Position numbers and translations under genes: made by a program. DNA of 64,000 nt from positions 72,207,829 to 72,271,828 of the forward strand of contig OW028573.1 of the NCBI GenBank assembly GCA_932294295.1. Direction: 5' to 3'. This document shows positions 1 to 14,622 of this stretch, piece after piece. Each line of letters opens with the position of its first letter. Position 1 is the first letter of the stretch. Under the pieces are notes generated by a model. The model worked only from the letters and a program-made list of their open reading frames with translations, did no database searches and was not told the origin of the DNA. This DNA comes from Alitta virens (lineage: Eukaryota > Annelida > Polychaeta > Phyllodocida > Nereididae).

Positions 1-2267
1 AGATGGTTATGAAGCAAAGATATCCGTTTCACCCCCCTGTGATTCACAAAACATTACAGGGCATTAACTCAAATATGTCAGGCGTTGGGGCGCGGATCCT
101 AGCGGACCCCTGGGTGGGTCCTAATTGCAAAGCCATTACGACTGGTGCAGAACAATCCGCTTGCCTAATCCACACAATTTGCGTGATTCGCGCACTCCTC
201 AGCATTGTCATCAGGCCTTGGAACTCATTTAGGAGCAGAGCGAACAAGTGACACACTATTGGATTAATGCCATACTCGTAAATCTGATAAGTTGCCATAT
301 CGGAGCCGGGTGAGAGCGGCATATTAGTGCTTCTGAATATACGATTTGTTTTCTGACTGCCTCTATTTTGCAAGATAATGAGCAACATGGTGGCTCTACA
401 GCAGTCCTGGACGGCTCAGCAGAAGTCTATCGACCAATTGTAGGTCTTAGACTCGCGGGGACAATCCATAATCCAGCGCAGGGAAAACATAAAACAACAT
501 GAACACACAGCTTGTCAAAGCTTCCCCGCTGCCCCCGCTCTTTCATCTAGACGAATCGAGTCTGTCTTCCCCGCAAGGAAACTATCATCAACGAAGATGT
601 CAGCCCATGGTTTAAGCACGTACATACACATTGATGAAAAATATTTGCCAGGATGTGGCCCAGGGGGTAATGCATCCTTTAGCCCGGCAAGCGGCCCAAT
701 TAAAGTGCCGGCGATTAGTCTCTGTCTTATGATGATCTCGCACAAACAGTCTGTGTGTCATGCGCCATTGTTTCTGAGGCAAAAACTCAATCAAGAGCAG
801 AACAGGAGAAATTGCCTCCACATGTCTCTCATCCCCTCAACAAGACTTGTCAGGACATGGCCTTTGAGTGGACACTGCATGCAGACAGACCGGTCACGAC
901 TGCCCAGCGTCATTACACGTCATTATGAAGCAACAGGGCGCACCCTGAAAGACAGGCCGCGTCCTTCCCCTTTGATGTCTCTGCTCCAACTGGCTAAAGA
1001 CAGTTATTTCCTTGGGGATAATCCATTAGCAGTGGCTGCGGCCCGCTCCCCCTGCATAGCCACTGCCACAGCCACTGCCCCACAATGTGTTCGGACCGTG
1101 CAATTAGGGTCAGGGCGGCCATTTGCTTGTCAGTCGACATGAGAGGAGTTTGGACGTACAGGCCGACGTCTTTGCTACCTTAATTGACGCCTGACCTCTC
1201 CGCCCGGATCGGCCTCGTCCTCTGTTTGTGTTTCTCCTGCTATAGCACGACCTCCATCTCGTGAGAGGCTCCTACTTCCGTCGCTATGATCAATACGTGC
1301 GCATGCGCAACCATCATCAACTTCCGGTTTCCGCCAATTTTCCCGAGCGTCACGTGACTCACGAAGTGGGCGATATGTGCGGCTGACGTCACAGACCAAA
1401 ACAATCTGATGCAAAATGGGCCACCTAAAACAAGGAGCCACATTACGTAGGAACCGTATGATCCAAATGGCAGCTAATGCAAAATAAATAAAAGGGCCAT
1501 GGTAGGCAGGGTGTGCATGGTCGGTAGAATTCTCCTGGAAGACGCAGCGCTGCTGGAACGCCAGGGACTTCGTACATCATTGGGCCTTTATTGCTTTCTC
1601 ATTGTAGCATGTAATTGTAATTAGAGCCGACCAAACACTTTTCCATCCAGTCGATAATTCAGCGTTTAAGAGGAACTCTTGTTGGAGCTATTCTGTCCCA
1701 TTGTTGGCCAATATTCTCAAGCAGCGGAGAAATATTGGCCCTTGATTAGTGCAGAGTCCTTGTTTGACAAATGTGCAGCCTGGTACAGCCTATGATCAAA
1801 GATCAAAAGGTAATGGCCAAGCCAGTTAAGGTCTGTGTGCTCTTCATTCATGGTTAGGAAGCAGAGGGAGAGAAGAAACATTGCAGCAATGTGCGTGTCA
1901 GGTGAAATTAAACAGAAGCTGTTCACCTTTTTGTTCCAATCTCAGCCAGTTATGAATGCCTGTTTGCTTATTAAGAGAAATTTCTTGATTCAGAAAATCA
2001 AATTCTGAATTCACTAAATTGACGCTGCAGCCAAGTAGCTCTTGAGTAATCTTGCAGATTGCTCTGTTTGTTATTTAACATGCTAGGGTGCTTAGTTTAA
2101 CGCTGCCTTTTCACATTAGCCTTGCACTGCTAATGCTTTGAAGTTGTAGAGCCACTCAGCTTGACTGCAATAAATAGTCGATCAAGAATGTTCCATGAGA
2201 ATGCCGTGTACTTCACTTTAAATTAGAACAGGTGTATTGCAAGTGGAGAGAAACCTATAGAAACATA

Positions 2268-2332
2268 CAAACAGACAGTTAGTTAGACAGACAGTTAAAC
2301 AGACAGCTAGAAAGACAGCTAGACAGACCATG
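2268..2332. repeat. Degenerate tetranucleotide microsatellite (ACAG/TTAG units)
   Basis: Runs of ACAG, TTAG and CTAG tetramers follow each other with substitutions. A related CAGA tract recurs near 2383-2396. It produces a spurious cysteine/valine-rich frame on the minus strand. Confidence 0.7.
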
Positions 2333-5317
2333 CACACCATGCTGACAAAGACAGTGAATGTCAGTGATTGTATACAGAGAAGCAGACAGACAGACTCCAA
2401 AAAGTTTGCTGCACCATGAGCGATGGGACAGTAAATTCATTACTTTTACCTAAGAAATGTTTGTAGAGCTTCACATTTCAGGTTGATGGAGATGGCTTCA
2501 TGCAGCATTTAGGAAGATGTATACAGACCTTCAGTGTAGACACAGCTGGCAATGTATTGAAAGGACGTCTAGGTCTAGCTAAGGTGATCTGCATTTTTAG
2601 CCACCGAAATCTAAAAAAACTAACTACAGGCGAATGACTTGAGAGTGCCATGTGATGATGGAAGCCTGATAACATGGAATATAGCCATACATCAAACCCA
2701 GCTGCTTGTTACTGTCCTTGTAATAGCCGATGTAATACTTCAACTGAATATCATGATTCCTTTGGTAGGACCATGGCAGCCCATCAAGCCTATCAAGAGC
2801 AAGACATAAAGCTCCCTCGGTCAAGCCGCTGTTGTCACCCAAAATTCAGGCACAGGATATTAAAGTCAGGACAGGCAAGGCAAGGTCTCTTCTATGCGGG
2901 TTAATTTGATATTGACAAGAAGAGCGGGCTATGATTAAGACCGGGCTCAGATCAGAATCAGTAACACACAGTGACGGATTAAGTTGGGGCCTAATGATAT
3001 GGGCGTCGTATGCCATGCAACAGCCTTATTCATCTACTGCTGCTGCTGCTACTGCTGTCGTTGGATGCCAACCACTGCACTGTGATCAGTCCAATGGGAC
3101 CTACTGACCCCAGCATGAAAACCTCCTCATGGTCCCTTTGTGCTGTCTTCCCGGGGTCACAATGGTCTCCGACTTTAGCTGGCATTTGAGTGGTTTACAG
3201 AACGGTCTTTCTTTTAAGGAGGGTATTCTCTCAGGGAATTGACATTTGTGGCTAAATTAAGGCAGGCCTTCTGGGTAGTGCGGTCATGTGATCTGTTTTT
3301 GTTGCAGTTTCGTGTGGTTTCTTTAAGAACACTTGGAAAGTAGTCACGAGATGGGAAGAATCTGCACTTCCGGCCAGATAGGTGTCTGGATATGCAGCAG
3401 CCTCTATATAGGAGTCTAATTAGACAATCCCTGGAGAGTCGCTTCTCAGATGAAGCAGGCTGAGCTGCTGCGGGGATTTCTTGCTGTACAGTGCGGGTGA
3501 CACAGTCACTTGGCTGCTGCAACGTGCAGACCGTGCTTCCATCAGCTGTTATCCTGGCTCAGGCTTTCCGTGTCTTCTTAGAGGGAAGGTTGTAATTGCC
3601 AGAGAGGCTTCCTCTGTCTCCTGCCCCCTCTCTGTCCTCAAGTCATGCCATGTAATTCATACCAATATGAAAGGGCTCAGTGTCACACGAAACATGATTA
3701 ATCCTCAATAGGGTCTTATCAACGTCATATTTAAGTTTTTTAAAAGTCCGTCAGCTGGCTAGGAACAGTGTCAATTGCCAGCGAGATTACTGCATCTCCT
3801 GTCAAAAGAAATTACAGCCTCAGACATGGTCTTTGTCAAGCAATAGATCAGTGGCAAATAGGGACAGCTCGATCCATAACAGTCTTTTTTAATATTATAT
3901 GGTTCTCACTGAGGCAAGACGGACACCTCCAGCCCTGTGTTAGTCAATCATAAAGATAGCTATATAAAATCCCAACTGACATGTTTGATCTCAATTATCA
4001 CTTCTGAAAATTCATATTTGTACTTATAGGAAGTTGTAAGCAAATTGACATGGCTGATTGATTAGCTACAATTTTCCTTGGCTGCTTCCTGGATCAATAG
4101 AAAGTTGATTGATGAGATTAGAAGGTTACCCAGGATGGGTTCACCCTATCCTGGGGGTCTGGTAAGACACACGGTGATGTAAAATATTAATATCTATTGT
4201 TATCCTTGAACCTTTTTATTTTAGCGATTGTACATATGGTGGCAGACACTTACAGGTGTATATACCTTTACAACAACATTGATTCATCTATTCAATATAT
4301 AGTGACAAGTGAATATGTATACAATAATTTTAAAAGCAAAGATTAAAAGGCACAAACATGTGGTTCAAGCTTTACAAGCAATTGACTCGATCCCTACATT
4401 CGCAAAAGATAAAGCATTTTGTTCTAATGTTCATAGTTATATATAAAGTGGGACTGAATTATCTTTCAATGTAATCTACAATCATACAATGCAAGAAAAT
4501 TGAGAAATGTGTAGGTTTCTGCCTAACAAGATGTTAGAAAAAAAAATTTAGAACATGAAAAGGACAGAATCCAAAATGAATAGTAACAGGATGTATATTC
4601 AAATGCGTCAAACTATCAAGTACCTTTTCAATTTATAAAAGTCTGATCAACATACCTTCAAGAATTTTGAAATAGCAATATTCTGAGTTCATTGTGTTTC
4701 TTCATTTTACGAATAAAAACAGTTAGATAATATACTTAACATATAGCAGGCCTATATAAGGAGATTTTAAATGTCACTAGCGATTGCATAAAAGTACAGA
4801 AATGATTCTGTCTAGCTGACTTGGTTTGGTTTCTCAAGTACGTGACGTCACACTCGAAATGATACAATTATGTAACGTAACCCATGCTTCGGATAAGCAG
4901 GTCTGGAATGTCTCATTACTCCTGAGATGCATGATGGAAGTTGCAGTACCCATTACTTGCCAAGTATTGGTTGTGGGTGCTCAAGCACGAAGCCTGAGAC
5001 ACAGCCCCAGAAATAATGACCAGCTATGCCCAGGACGCCAGGACAGAGGAGAGGACGCTCTGTCGCACAAAAGGACGCGTCAGTAGCGCAGGGCTCTACG
5101 TCGTGTGACGGCCGTGATCTCCTATGACGCGCGTCCTATGGAGACATGGAGCTCCAAAGGAAGTCGTTAATTTGACTTTAATTGAAGACAATTGATTAAT
5201 GCTGGCCCTGGCCTTTGAACTGGTCAAGCTGGCTGATGCATGGTTCCATTCATCGTGGGTCAGCACGCCACTGGGCCCAGTCCCCATCCGCCTCAAAGTC
5301 CATCTACACTGTGACTG

Positions 5318-5380
5318 CGATTGACCAGCCAGTTAGCCAGCCAGTTGGTCTGCCAGTTAGTCAGCCAGTTAGTCAGCCAA
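5318..5380. repeat. Short minisatellite, units of about 12 bp (CCAGTTAGTCAG type)
   Basis: Five imperfect copies of a CCAGTTAGCCAG / CCAGTTAGTCAG unit lie in tandem. No coding potential beyond the repeat-derived frame. Confidence 0.7.
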
Positions 5381-6661
5381 GCACAAGACTAATGCCAGGC
5401 CAAAGGGGACTAACACGCGCTTCCTAGACTCGACCATAGATACAGATTAAGCCCACACCTCCCGAGCCTCTTGGCACATTCTTAAGACAGAATCTACCCC
5501 AAGAACTATAAAACATTTAGCCAGTTGATAATCCTTCTCCCATTGACTTGTGTCTAGCAGATTCTGGCGGACGTTTGTCAATACCAGTTTCAGCTTTAAT
5601 CACCTAATATAACGGTTTTGGCTAATTCAATTTGGTGCAGTTGAAATGCTGATTCAATAGCATTGCAGTGCGTTTGTAGAAAGAGACTCTTCACTGCCAG
5701 AAACATTTAAACACAGAGCTTTGATTTATTCGGCTTTTTGCTTACTACAATGCCAATGTTCTGCAACAGGGTTGGCCAGTGTGCAAGACATCGAGTGACC
5801 GGTGTTGTGGTCATGTTCGCGTATTTTATAGAAGTAGAAAAGACTATAATGCTGCACCAAACATACTGTACAATTGCACTTCTTTTTCTTTACGCAGTGG
5901 CCATACATTCTGTGCTTGCCTTAGGCAGTGCGTGTTTTGTGCTGCGTTGCAACTGCCGTAGGGGGCGCCAGTCTCTAAATCAATTTGTGCAGCAAAACAG
6001 CGGGGGAGAGGGTCAGAGGGAGTCGATAATCAGCAGTAAAAATCATCTTCTTGTTGGCTTTATATTAACTTGCCAGCATTGTATAATCCACCAACACCTA
6101 CTTGTTTATACCAGATTTCCCATTACAAAGAAAACATACTTGCAATATAAGTTGATTATTTCAAACTCAACTGGCGTAAACTCACTAGCGTTATATAATG
6201 CAACCTATATGAACCATCATTTAGGATGTGTGTAGTACTATGTACTTTCCACTGCGGATGAAACTGACAAAACTCGATACTGACAACAACATTCATGGTC
6301 CCAAATATTTTGTCATAACAAACTTGGAGTGTCATTAAGTATAGCCTTGAACAATGTTGAGAGCTAGGATTATCTAATGCAGGTGCCTTGCATAGTATCT
6401 TAGAATCTTTTAATGCTGAGCAAATGAAAATGGAGGCCTGCCTTGCAGCCAATCACGTCAAAGAGGGAGGAAAAAAAGGAAAAGTCAGATGATGGGCCTC
6501 ATATGCAAGATTAAAGAAGATCGGGCAAAGCAGTCACAGGGAGATGGGGGAGGCTGTAATGAGAATCCAGCAACTCTGTCCTCATGCAGACTAAGTTTGA
6601 AAGAGCACTGCAACTAGTGGGGCCATCAAACATTGAATTTTTGAGGAGGGAGGCATAATTC

Positions 6662-6674
6662 GGGGGGGGGGGGG
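6662..6674. repeat. Poly-G run, 13 bases
   Basis: Uninterrupted G run seen directly. It is one of nine G or C runs of 13 or more bases in the window. Confidence 0.9.
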
Positions 6675-9600
6675 CGATTGGTGGGAGCTGGGGGGTAAGT
6701 TGTGTCAGAAAGTCATGCGACACTGCGATCAGTCTGTGGGGGATGTGCGGGAAGATGATCGTGTGCTCTCACATTACGGATATGTTGGCAATGTAGCAGA
6801 AAATCAAGGGATCGATCGGGCGGGCATCTTGCCCGCTGCACTGGCCCCCAAGTTGGGCAAACGTTATAACCTTGTTTAATTGAATGTGATCAGAGTGATG
6901 GGGCTCAGCGTTTTGCCATTGAGACATGATTAAGCACATTGCTCATCAAAATGAAATCTGGTAAAATAGACCGTCAGATAAAATCAGAGCATCATTCCTC
7001 AGCCGTTGCAAGAACGATGTTTGGGGAACTCTAACCGAACAAGCAAGAGGCCCAATCTTGTGTGACGTATGGAGAGTAGAAAGAATCACATGTCTACATT
7101 ATGGGCGGAGGAGAGCGGAGAGACAGTCGCAGATCAAGCAAGAGGACCGAGCGCTCCTTTAATGTGCCCTTGGAAATGAGCTGGGTCCTCTCAAGTAAGT
7201 TTTAACACAACTCTATCGTGTACGGCCAAGCGGTTTGCAGAAAATCAGGAAGAGGGCATCAATCAGACAGGGGAGGCTGCTGTATCTGGCTCACTAGTTC
7301 ACTTCCATACCGCATTCCTATTCCATCATTCAACTGAAGAAGACAATTTTCTTGCTCATAAATTCCCTCTAATTGTCTCCACGCTAGTGTTACTGCCATC
7401 TGAAATGTGTCCCGCAGCCAGTAAACACAATTAAGTCCCATCCATAATTAATGAGCGTCATCTTAGAATAGCCCTTGGTATTGTTACGTAACTCTTATTA
7501 AACAAAAACTAATGAAGGGAATATGAGGACGGATATGAACTGTGGGGATAAAGATTGTTTAACCCGGCACCCTAATCTCTGGGGAATCTCAATTAACCAT
7601 TCAATCTGCGGGGATTATTTGCAGCGTCGTGGCGTTCGATTTGACGTTATGAGAAGGGGCGTCTCGAGTAACGTGCGCCACATAATTGCCAGTATATTCC
7701 CAGCCATAAACGCGCCAGCCTCAGATCCTTGCTGATGCATAAACTCATTGTTAATGAAGCATAAACTTCATATACGCTTCGTTCATATCTGCACAAATTT
7801 CATCGCACTTCGCCTACGAGCATACAGTAAAGGCAAAAAAATGATGAATCTGAATTATGTATAACGCTGACATTTTTATTACCTCACAGCGTCTTCTAAA
7901 TTGTAAAGATGTTTATGAAATAACTTGTGGCTCTTCTGCAAGGCATTTAAAACTCCTTTGGTACTAATATAGTTTTCCCTCTGTTGTAATAATTCTGCTC
8001 CAAATCCAGAGCTCACAGAAGTGTATGAGTGAAGGTGACATGCATACGCTTTATGAGCACCATCCAAGTTATGCAAATGTTAAGATCTGTTGTTTATCTC
8101 CTGCTTTATATTAAAACTTACAAAAATACTGTGGCACCCACTGCAGGAAAAAACGCATAAGGAGTTTATTACACCATCCATTTCTGAGATGCATTACGTT
8201 TATCACACTATTGTTGATTTATCACACTGCGCTCTATCTGACTACATTGTGTTGATCACACTGGACATATTTATCGCAATGCTAATTTCTGTTCACACAG
8301 CATTCACCATATTAACAACTCATACTGCAGTCTGACTGCCTGACTGTCTGACTGTCTGTCTCCATTTGGCTACGTTAGTCGTGCATAACACAATCTGTCT
8401 GGCTCAAGCAGCCCAACTGGATGCTTTATTCTTTCATTCTAATTCTAATGAAAGTAGATTTGTCCGATTTTCCACAGACAGTAGCCACCGCTGCTTTTCT
8501 GGCTTGAACAGAAAAAAATTCATTGGCTGACCTTGTGAGACAATGGGATTAAAGTTTTTCTCTTCCTTTACGACTTTTCATTAATACGGCGGATTGCTGG
8601 CACCTGCTCTCTCCACAGGAAGTCAGCCATCAGAGCGCCCCTGGCGGCTGCCTGAGGAGTTAGAGCGGCTGCTTGGTGGGCTGCAGTGCTGGAAGCCAAT
8701 GGGGACGAATCATAGCATGTGAGTTTATGCGTGAGGCAAGCTTGCCACAATAATTGATACAATTTTCCGTCCTGCTTATTTGGGCAACATGAGCGGAGCA
8801 GCGTATTTTTGACTCATTGATGGGGTCAGGACTTCATTACTTCCGCTGTTCTAAGCCAGATTAGGCGGAAGCGAGACCAGTGCCTATGCCATTTGGCCGC
8901 CTGATGAGGGGGCGCTGGTGTAGGGCCTTTTTAAGGGGTCACCCAGGTCCTACTATGTCCACGTCTAATATGGTCCTATTGCAAGCCCCTTGCAAGCCTT
9001 TTGCAAGCACTATTGCAAGGCCTGTGTCAGCCTGCTCTTTATCACGCAGCTATTAAGCAGTGGTTGGGCCTGAAGAAAGTCATGCAAATACCCCCATCCA
9101 TTGCACAATTACCAAAGACTCTTCCAAGGACAGGTGGGTTTGATTAGACCAAAAATACTTTAGACAAGAGCTTTGTAACTGAGCTCTGAGATTGTATGTA
9201 GTCTGATGGCGAATACAAAGCAGAGATCTACCACAAGAGGTTTACACTGAAGTCTTCTCCAATGAGAAACAGCTTCAAAGCAAAGTGGTTCGATACAGAA
9301 CCATCACACAACTCTCATGTAATTGAACTGGGACATGTGTTGAAACTCAAGAAAAAAAAATCAATCGGCTGTAATTACCTACAATAACAAGCTTGGCATT
9401 GTTGACATTCGGATTGCGTGCGAGCAATTAGAAACTGACATGTTGACGTCTTGTCCTCCGCTATTCTAAATTCTTTTTATTTTCTGAGGAGGCTCGGTGA
9501 GAATAAAGCTGTGCAGAGTAGAGTGGGCCAAATCGGCCGGAGAGTGCAATTAAAGGGAACAGAGATGTCTGGATGACAACACAGTGCTGCCTTGCATGCT

Positions 9601-10034
9601 TAAGTTATGCTGGTTTGTATAGAAAGAGAGAACATAGGCAATTAAGGTGCATCCGCAGTCAGCAGTCATAATGCCCCAGTCTAAATGGCCGTGTCACGCA
9701 GCCCAGCACTTGGCCTAGCCTCTCCCGCCTCTCTGTCTCCTGTAGGCCTAAAGTGCTCACATGCTTATTGTGCCTTATTATCGCCCATGCAACCTACCCA
9801 ATCCAGTGCTTTGTCAATATGTCATGATCCTGCCTCTATCTAATCTCAGCCACCCCCTCTATCTCTATGTTTTGCCGTGCTTTACTATGGTTTATCTGCA
9901 TCCTGTCCTATTCAAACTGCAGCTCCCCTGTCCTCTTTTGAAGGCAGATCCTCATGAATCCCATGCATTCGTCATCTTGCCATCTTGTTTGTCGTATAAT
10001 CTCAACAAACAGGAAACCAAGGAGCCCTTGTTTA

Positions 10035-10112
10035 CCTAGAATTAGCACCCATTTCACCTCACACAGCGGGCGAGCCCTTAACCCACTGGGCCACTCACGA
10101 GCTGGCTTGGGA
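10035..10112 (-). repeat. Possible tRNA-derived SINE head (degenerate)
   Basis: Read on the minus strand, a stretch resembling an A box (TGGCCCAGTGGGTTAAGG) is followed about 30 bases later by GGTGCTAATTC, a poor match to a B box. Spacing fits a tRNA-like RNA polymerase III promoter. The B box is decayed, so this could be a coincidence. Confidence 0.3.
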
Positions 10113-13100
10113 GTGTCCCTGTAATCCAGATGATTTGCTTTAATGGTCGGATATTGGATGTTTGTTCTGCAAAGCAACTGGTCCTTTGATCATAACTGGA
10201 GTAATGACCACTGGCTGGGAACAAGGCGGCCATTAAAGATCACTGGGTGCTTCCACAGGAAGGGGAGCGAAGAGGCCGGCTGCTGCATGGGATGAGCCTC
10301 CGTCTTTCTCTTGTCCCAGATTAGAGCAAGTCCCAGACATGCAGCCATCATTGCACTTTGCAGAGACGTCTTAACGACGTCATTATTGATGTCACACTGC
10401 ATGAGGCGCCCTCTCTCGAAAACAGATCTTGAGAGATGAAAGGATTTTCCTCTTTCCTCCTTTTTTACCCCAAATATGGCCCCGTAATTTCAGGATTTGG
10501 AGCTCGGACGAATGTTCACTCATAAGTAGTGATCCCGTCTTGTCTTCTTTTTAGGCCTTTCCAAGATTCTATCCATCATTCATAATGACGGTGTCTCACT
10601 CCAGCAGAGAATTATCTCGCCTCGCGATTATGACGCCATCCTTCCTCTGACTGCAACTAAACGCAGCTTGTCATTAGGAAAATGTCAATTGTTTTGCGCA
10701 TCATCAATTACAATAAATGGATGATTCATCCCTGGAGCTCAATGTATTTCATGATGAATTAATCCACCAGGTGAAGGTAAAAATTGCTGGCCAGTGGCAT
10801 CAATCCAGTGCCTGATGCTCTATATTGTAATCAGATGAATCTCCCATTGAGTTTGAGCAGCAAAACATCCATTCTAAAGCCCCTTTGAAGGTCTAGGGAT
10901 GTGCTTACCATAAGTCTAAAAAGGTGAAGTGTGTAACCCTTGTCGTGGGGGCGGATGGGGTGCAGGATTTGTGTTGGGGCCATTTTCGTGCCATGTCATG
11001 CTGTGTCTTGCCAGCCTTCTTGAAGTCTAGTTGCTTCAGAGCCTTTCAATTTAGGTCGATGGTGGCAGGTGATAAAGAAGAGAGTGCAGTTCGGAGCCAG
11101 TGCCTGGCTTGCCACCAGACTGATCGGATGAGATGGGAAAATAAGCGCGTAATTGCGTGTGTTTGTTATTCCTGTCAGGTGCCGCAGAAGGTCACATCAC
11201 AAGCATCGATTGCAGCGGCGAACTGGATCTCGCTCACATGTTGCTGATTTGTAGCCTCTGGTGCCTTGTCAATTGCAAATGATTCATGTTTTCTTGGCAG
11301 TGTTAGTGTGTATAGCATCATCTCATGGGAGCTTGCCTGGCTCCGCAGCCGCCATGAGAGGCTGATCGGCTCAACACAGGAGCAAATGATCCTGGCTTTA
11401 TGAGACCGACCCGTATTACTGTAGGCTTTGACTTGTTAATGGCCATTAAAGCCTCGGAGGAACTGTAAATCTGCCTTATCAAAGAACGCTCACTGTCTCT
11501 ATCAAGGAGCTGTTCAATTAAGCCCGTAATTAGATTGGGCGCAGAGGGCGCAAGAAGAGCATTGCACTTATTCTTGAGATTTGTGTAAAGGATTTGAAAA
11601 TATCTGAGTAGCTTTGTTATTCAAAACAAAAGCAGTAAGGCTTGCAAGGCGTTTCTAAATATGCTGTGGTTGCTCTGCCTGGGGCCACACAATTAGCGCG
11701 TCTGCCACAGATGTTGGTGGCCCAGGTACACCTGCCAAGGTCAGTCAAGGTCAGAGCAGCACTTATTCTTACCCAGCAGTCCCTGGATCAACATAATCAG
11801 CTCCACGGCACAGCAGCCTCGAATTAATATGCCCAGCAAGGCGGCATGCGGAAGGCGCTCTGACAAATTGCTGTGAAATAAACAATTAGGAGGAAAATGA
11901 AAAGAAGTGATGTGTTAATCCTGCGCCTGAAATGGGCCTTGTAACGGCCGCCAGGAATGCGTCTGAAGACAAAACAATGCGCCATGGCGTTGTGTCCTGG
12001 CAGAGTGCACCTAAACGAAGCTAATAGTTCACTTGCAAACCTGTCCTGGACTGTTTTGTCTCAGAACCACACTTGAAACAAATGGAGAAAGAGTTTTCAA
12101 AGGCCAGAAGGAACCAGAACCTTTAATCTCCAGAAAGTTTAAATCTCAGAGCAGCTACGCTAGGGACAGACCACTGCAGATACGCCCATCGTCTGTCTGC
12201 AAACTCAGCATACACTCCCTGACACTGCATTCTTTTACAGCTTACACTTTAACAGGAGGTCATAATTCAGTGCACACCTGCAAAAAGCACCTGACAATCT
12301 AATCTGGAGATGAGATTACGACACAAAGAAGTCGTAGAACAACCCAGCCATAACATCACACACAAGACTAGGCTTTCTATATTTAGCATGACTGGAGCCA
12401 TTAAACCTGGAGGGAAATACTGACAAAAACGCATTGTAACTGAATCTATTGGAAAGCCCGATTGTGTACTTGACTGCAGGCATTTTACTGCTAGGTCCCA
12501 TTTTACACCCTTGTGAACTCCCTATTCAATTTCTCGTTAGTTTTAAATCCCTTGTTCCTATATTTACAGGACTTGAAATGTCAGCTGTACAGTCATGATG
12601 GATCACTGTGGGCTGTACAATGTGCTGATGTGTAGACTCCGTATATACAAAAATATGGGACATTCGCATTGATCAAATGTTCTGATCAATACCGGAGGAA
12701 TATCTGTTGGTTTCCACGTGATGCATAGTGTCTGTCCTCTGATCTTATTGAATAACCAGAATGATGTATATGATCTCTTGCGGCCAAATGCTGCCCTTTT
12801 ATTCATGTGTATAGACCATATGGGTGGTCAGCAGCAACACTGAAAACAGCCAAACAAAACAGAACAACAGTACTTGATTGTCAGTAACTGCTGCCAATAA
12901 CTAGAATGCATAAAATCCATTGGAGCCTACTGGTTGACAAAGGTGCTTAATTCATCTCACACAGACGCATTGTTGTGGTTTTTAAAAACTGAAATGTCAA
13001 GAACACTTTTTCCCTCCTAGCACTTCGCAATATCTTTAATTGAAAAAGCGTCAGTATTGATTGTCAATCGATTTTAAGCCTGCTTGTTACATTTGAAAGA

Positions 13101-14622
13101 AAAAAGTTGAAACAAATGTTGAACTCAAACATTCTATTTTGCCAGTGACGATAGGTTGCCTGGTTAGGTGTCCGTTTGAGCAATAGCTTGCTTGGTAGTT
13201 GAATGACTTGAATCGATGTGTCAATTGTGCTTCAGTCCGTTATGACATTTCTATTGACTAATTGTTTTGTCACTTAAGTTGCATTCCAGCCATTGACCAT
13301 GACTGGATTCAGTCATTGAATGTGAGTGGTTGGTGTGTTGGTTGATTGGTCTTATTACTTTCACAAACATGGTTCTTTTGACAGTTAAAATGACTGATGA
13401 GAATGCTTCCTTATGTGTGGTGTATATTGGCTTGACAATATTGTTTATTGCTCTGTTACTTACAAGATCCTTATAGCTGTCGTGCGCAGTATAATTGATT
13501 AATAGTGTCATATGATATATATTGCTGGAGAATTGGCTGATTGGCAACATAGAATATTTCGATTGTGATGAGCTTCTCATTCGTGCAATATGATTTCAAG
13601 GTGGAATTCCTCATGCGATGCCACGTGTTTTGATCCTGTATACTCGTGCACATCATGTGCAGACCATGTGAAGCTCATGCGCTTCTTCATTGACAGAGGC
13701 AAAAGGTCTTGATGCTGTAATTGAAACTGCAATTTGGCCCATGTACCACGCTCACTTATTGACACAGGCCTCTGGGGCTCTGCTCTTGTGTGGTGATGTA
13801 ACGATCATGTGAGTTGCATTGATGGGCATGTGAGTTGACATGCTAAACATGTCGATTCTCCAAGCACAGGGCTACTTGGCCCAGGTCGTTACCATAAGGG
13901 GAAGTGGCGGTCGGCATGCGCTGGCTGACACTCGTCCGACCTATGAATATTTAAAGATAAAATTACAAGCAGACGTAGCAACACTGCTCGACAAACATTG
14001 CCCTCCAGGCTGCTTCATTATTGCGGCATTTGCCGGGCCAGCCTCCCTGCTCCATCCACTGCATCATTCATACCTAAAAGTCAGCGACTCCTGCTCCCCA
14101 AAACTTTATGACGAATGGCCCAGCCCCTTGACCCTGGGCAAATCTGACCGCAACAATGACAGCCATGCAACCACTCACTCTGCTAATGGCGGACCAGCCT
14201 CATGTATGCCAAACATCAGGAAATGCAACGCTAGCATTGCTCTCACCGATTGACTGATTAGCATAGCAGGAAATTGTGGGAATAAAAAGTCATATAAAGA
14301 TGAATGTTTCTATGCACTGCAGCACAGATGAGTGACTTTTTATGATGACGCAGAGACAAGTTATGTGGTCAGTGGTCAGCCAAGAGTCTATTTTTGCCTG
14401 GTCACTTTCCTACTGATCACAGCGATATGCTCTTCCACGTTGTGGGCACGCCCAGCGACGCTCTGCTAACAGCGTCAGACGTAGCGTCAGCGTTCTGGAG
14501 GACGTTAGAGGACGCAGTCTGTTTAATGGAAAAGCAAACAGGCCGCATCCGGTGGGGCGGACGAGCGGACACATCGATCGAGGTCCTTATTCTCAATCTT
14601 CATCAGGGGTTGATGGCCCTCT

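Noticed and set aside
597..1142. 181-codon open frame, the longest in the window
   Set aside because: No domain, no splice support, arbitrary composition; length is compatible with chance in moderate-GC DNA.
5750..6235. Full 160-codon plus-strand frame as a stand-alone gene
   Set aside because: Only its middle (5849-5927) has an interpretable feature (hydrophobic signal-like segment). The rest shows no family or membrane topology, so only the short exon hypothesis is kept.
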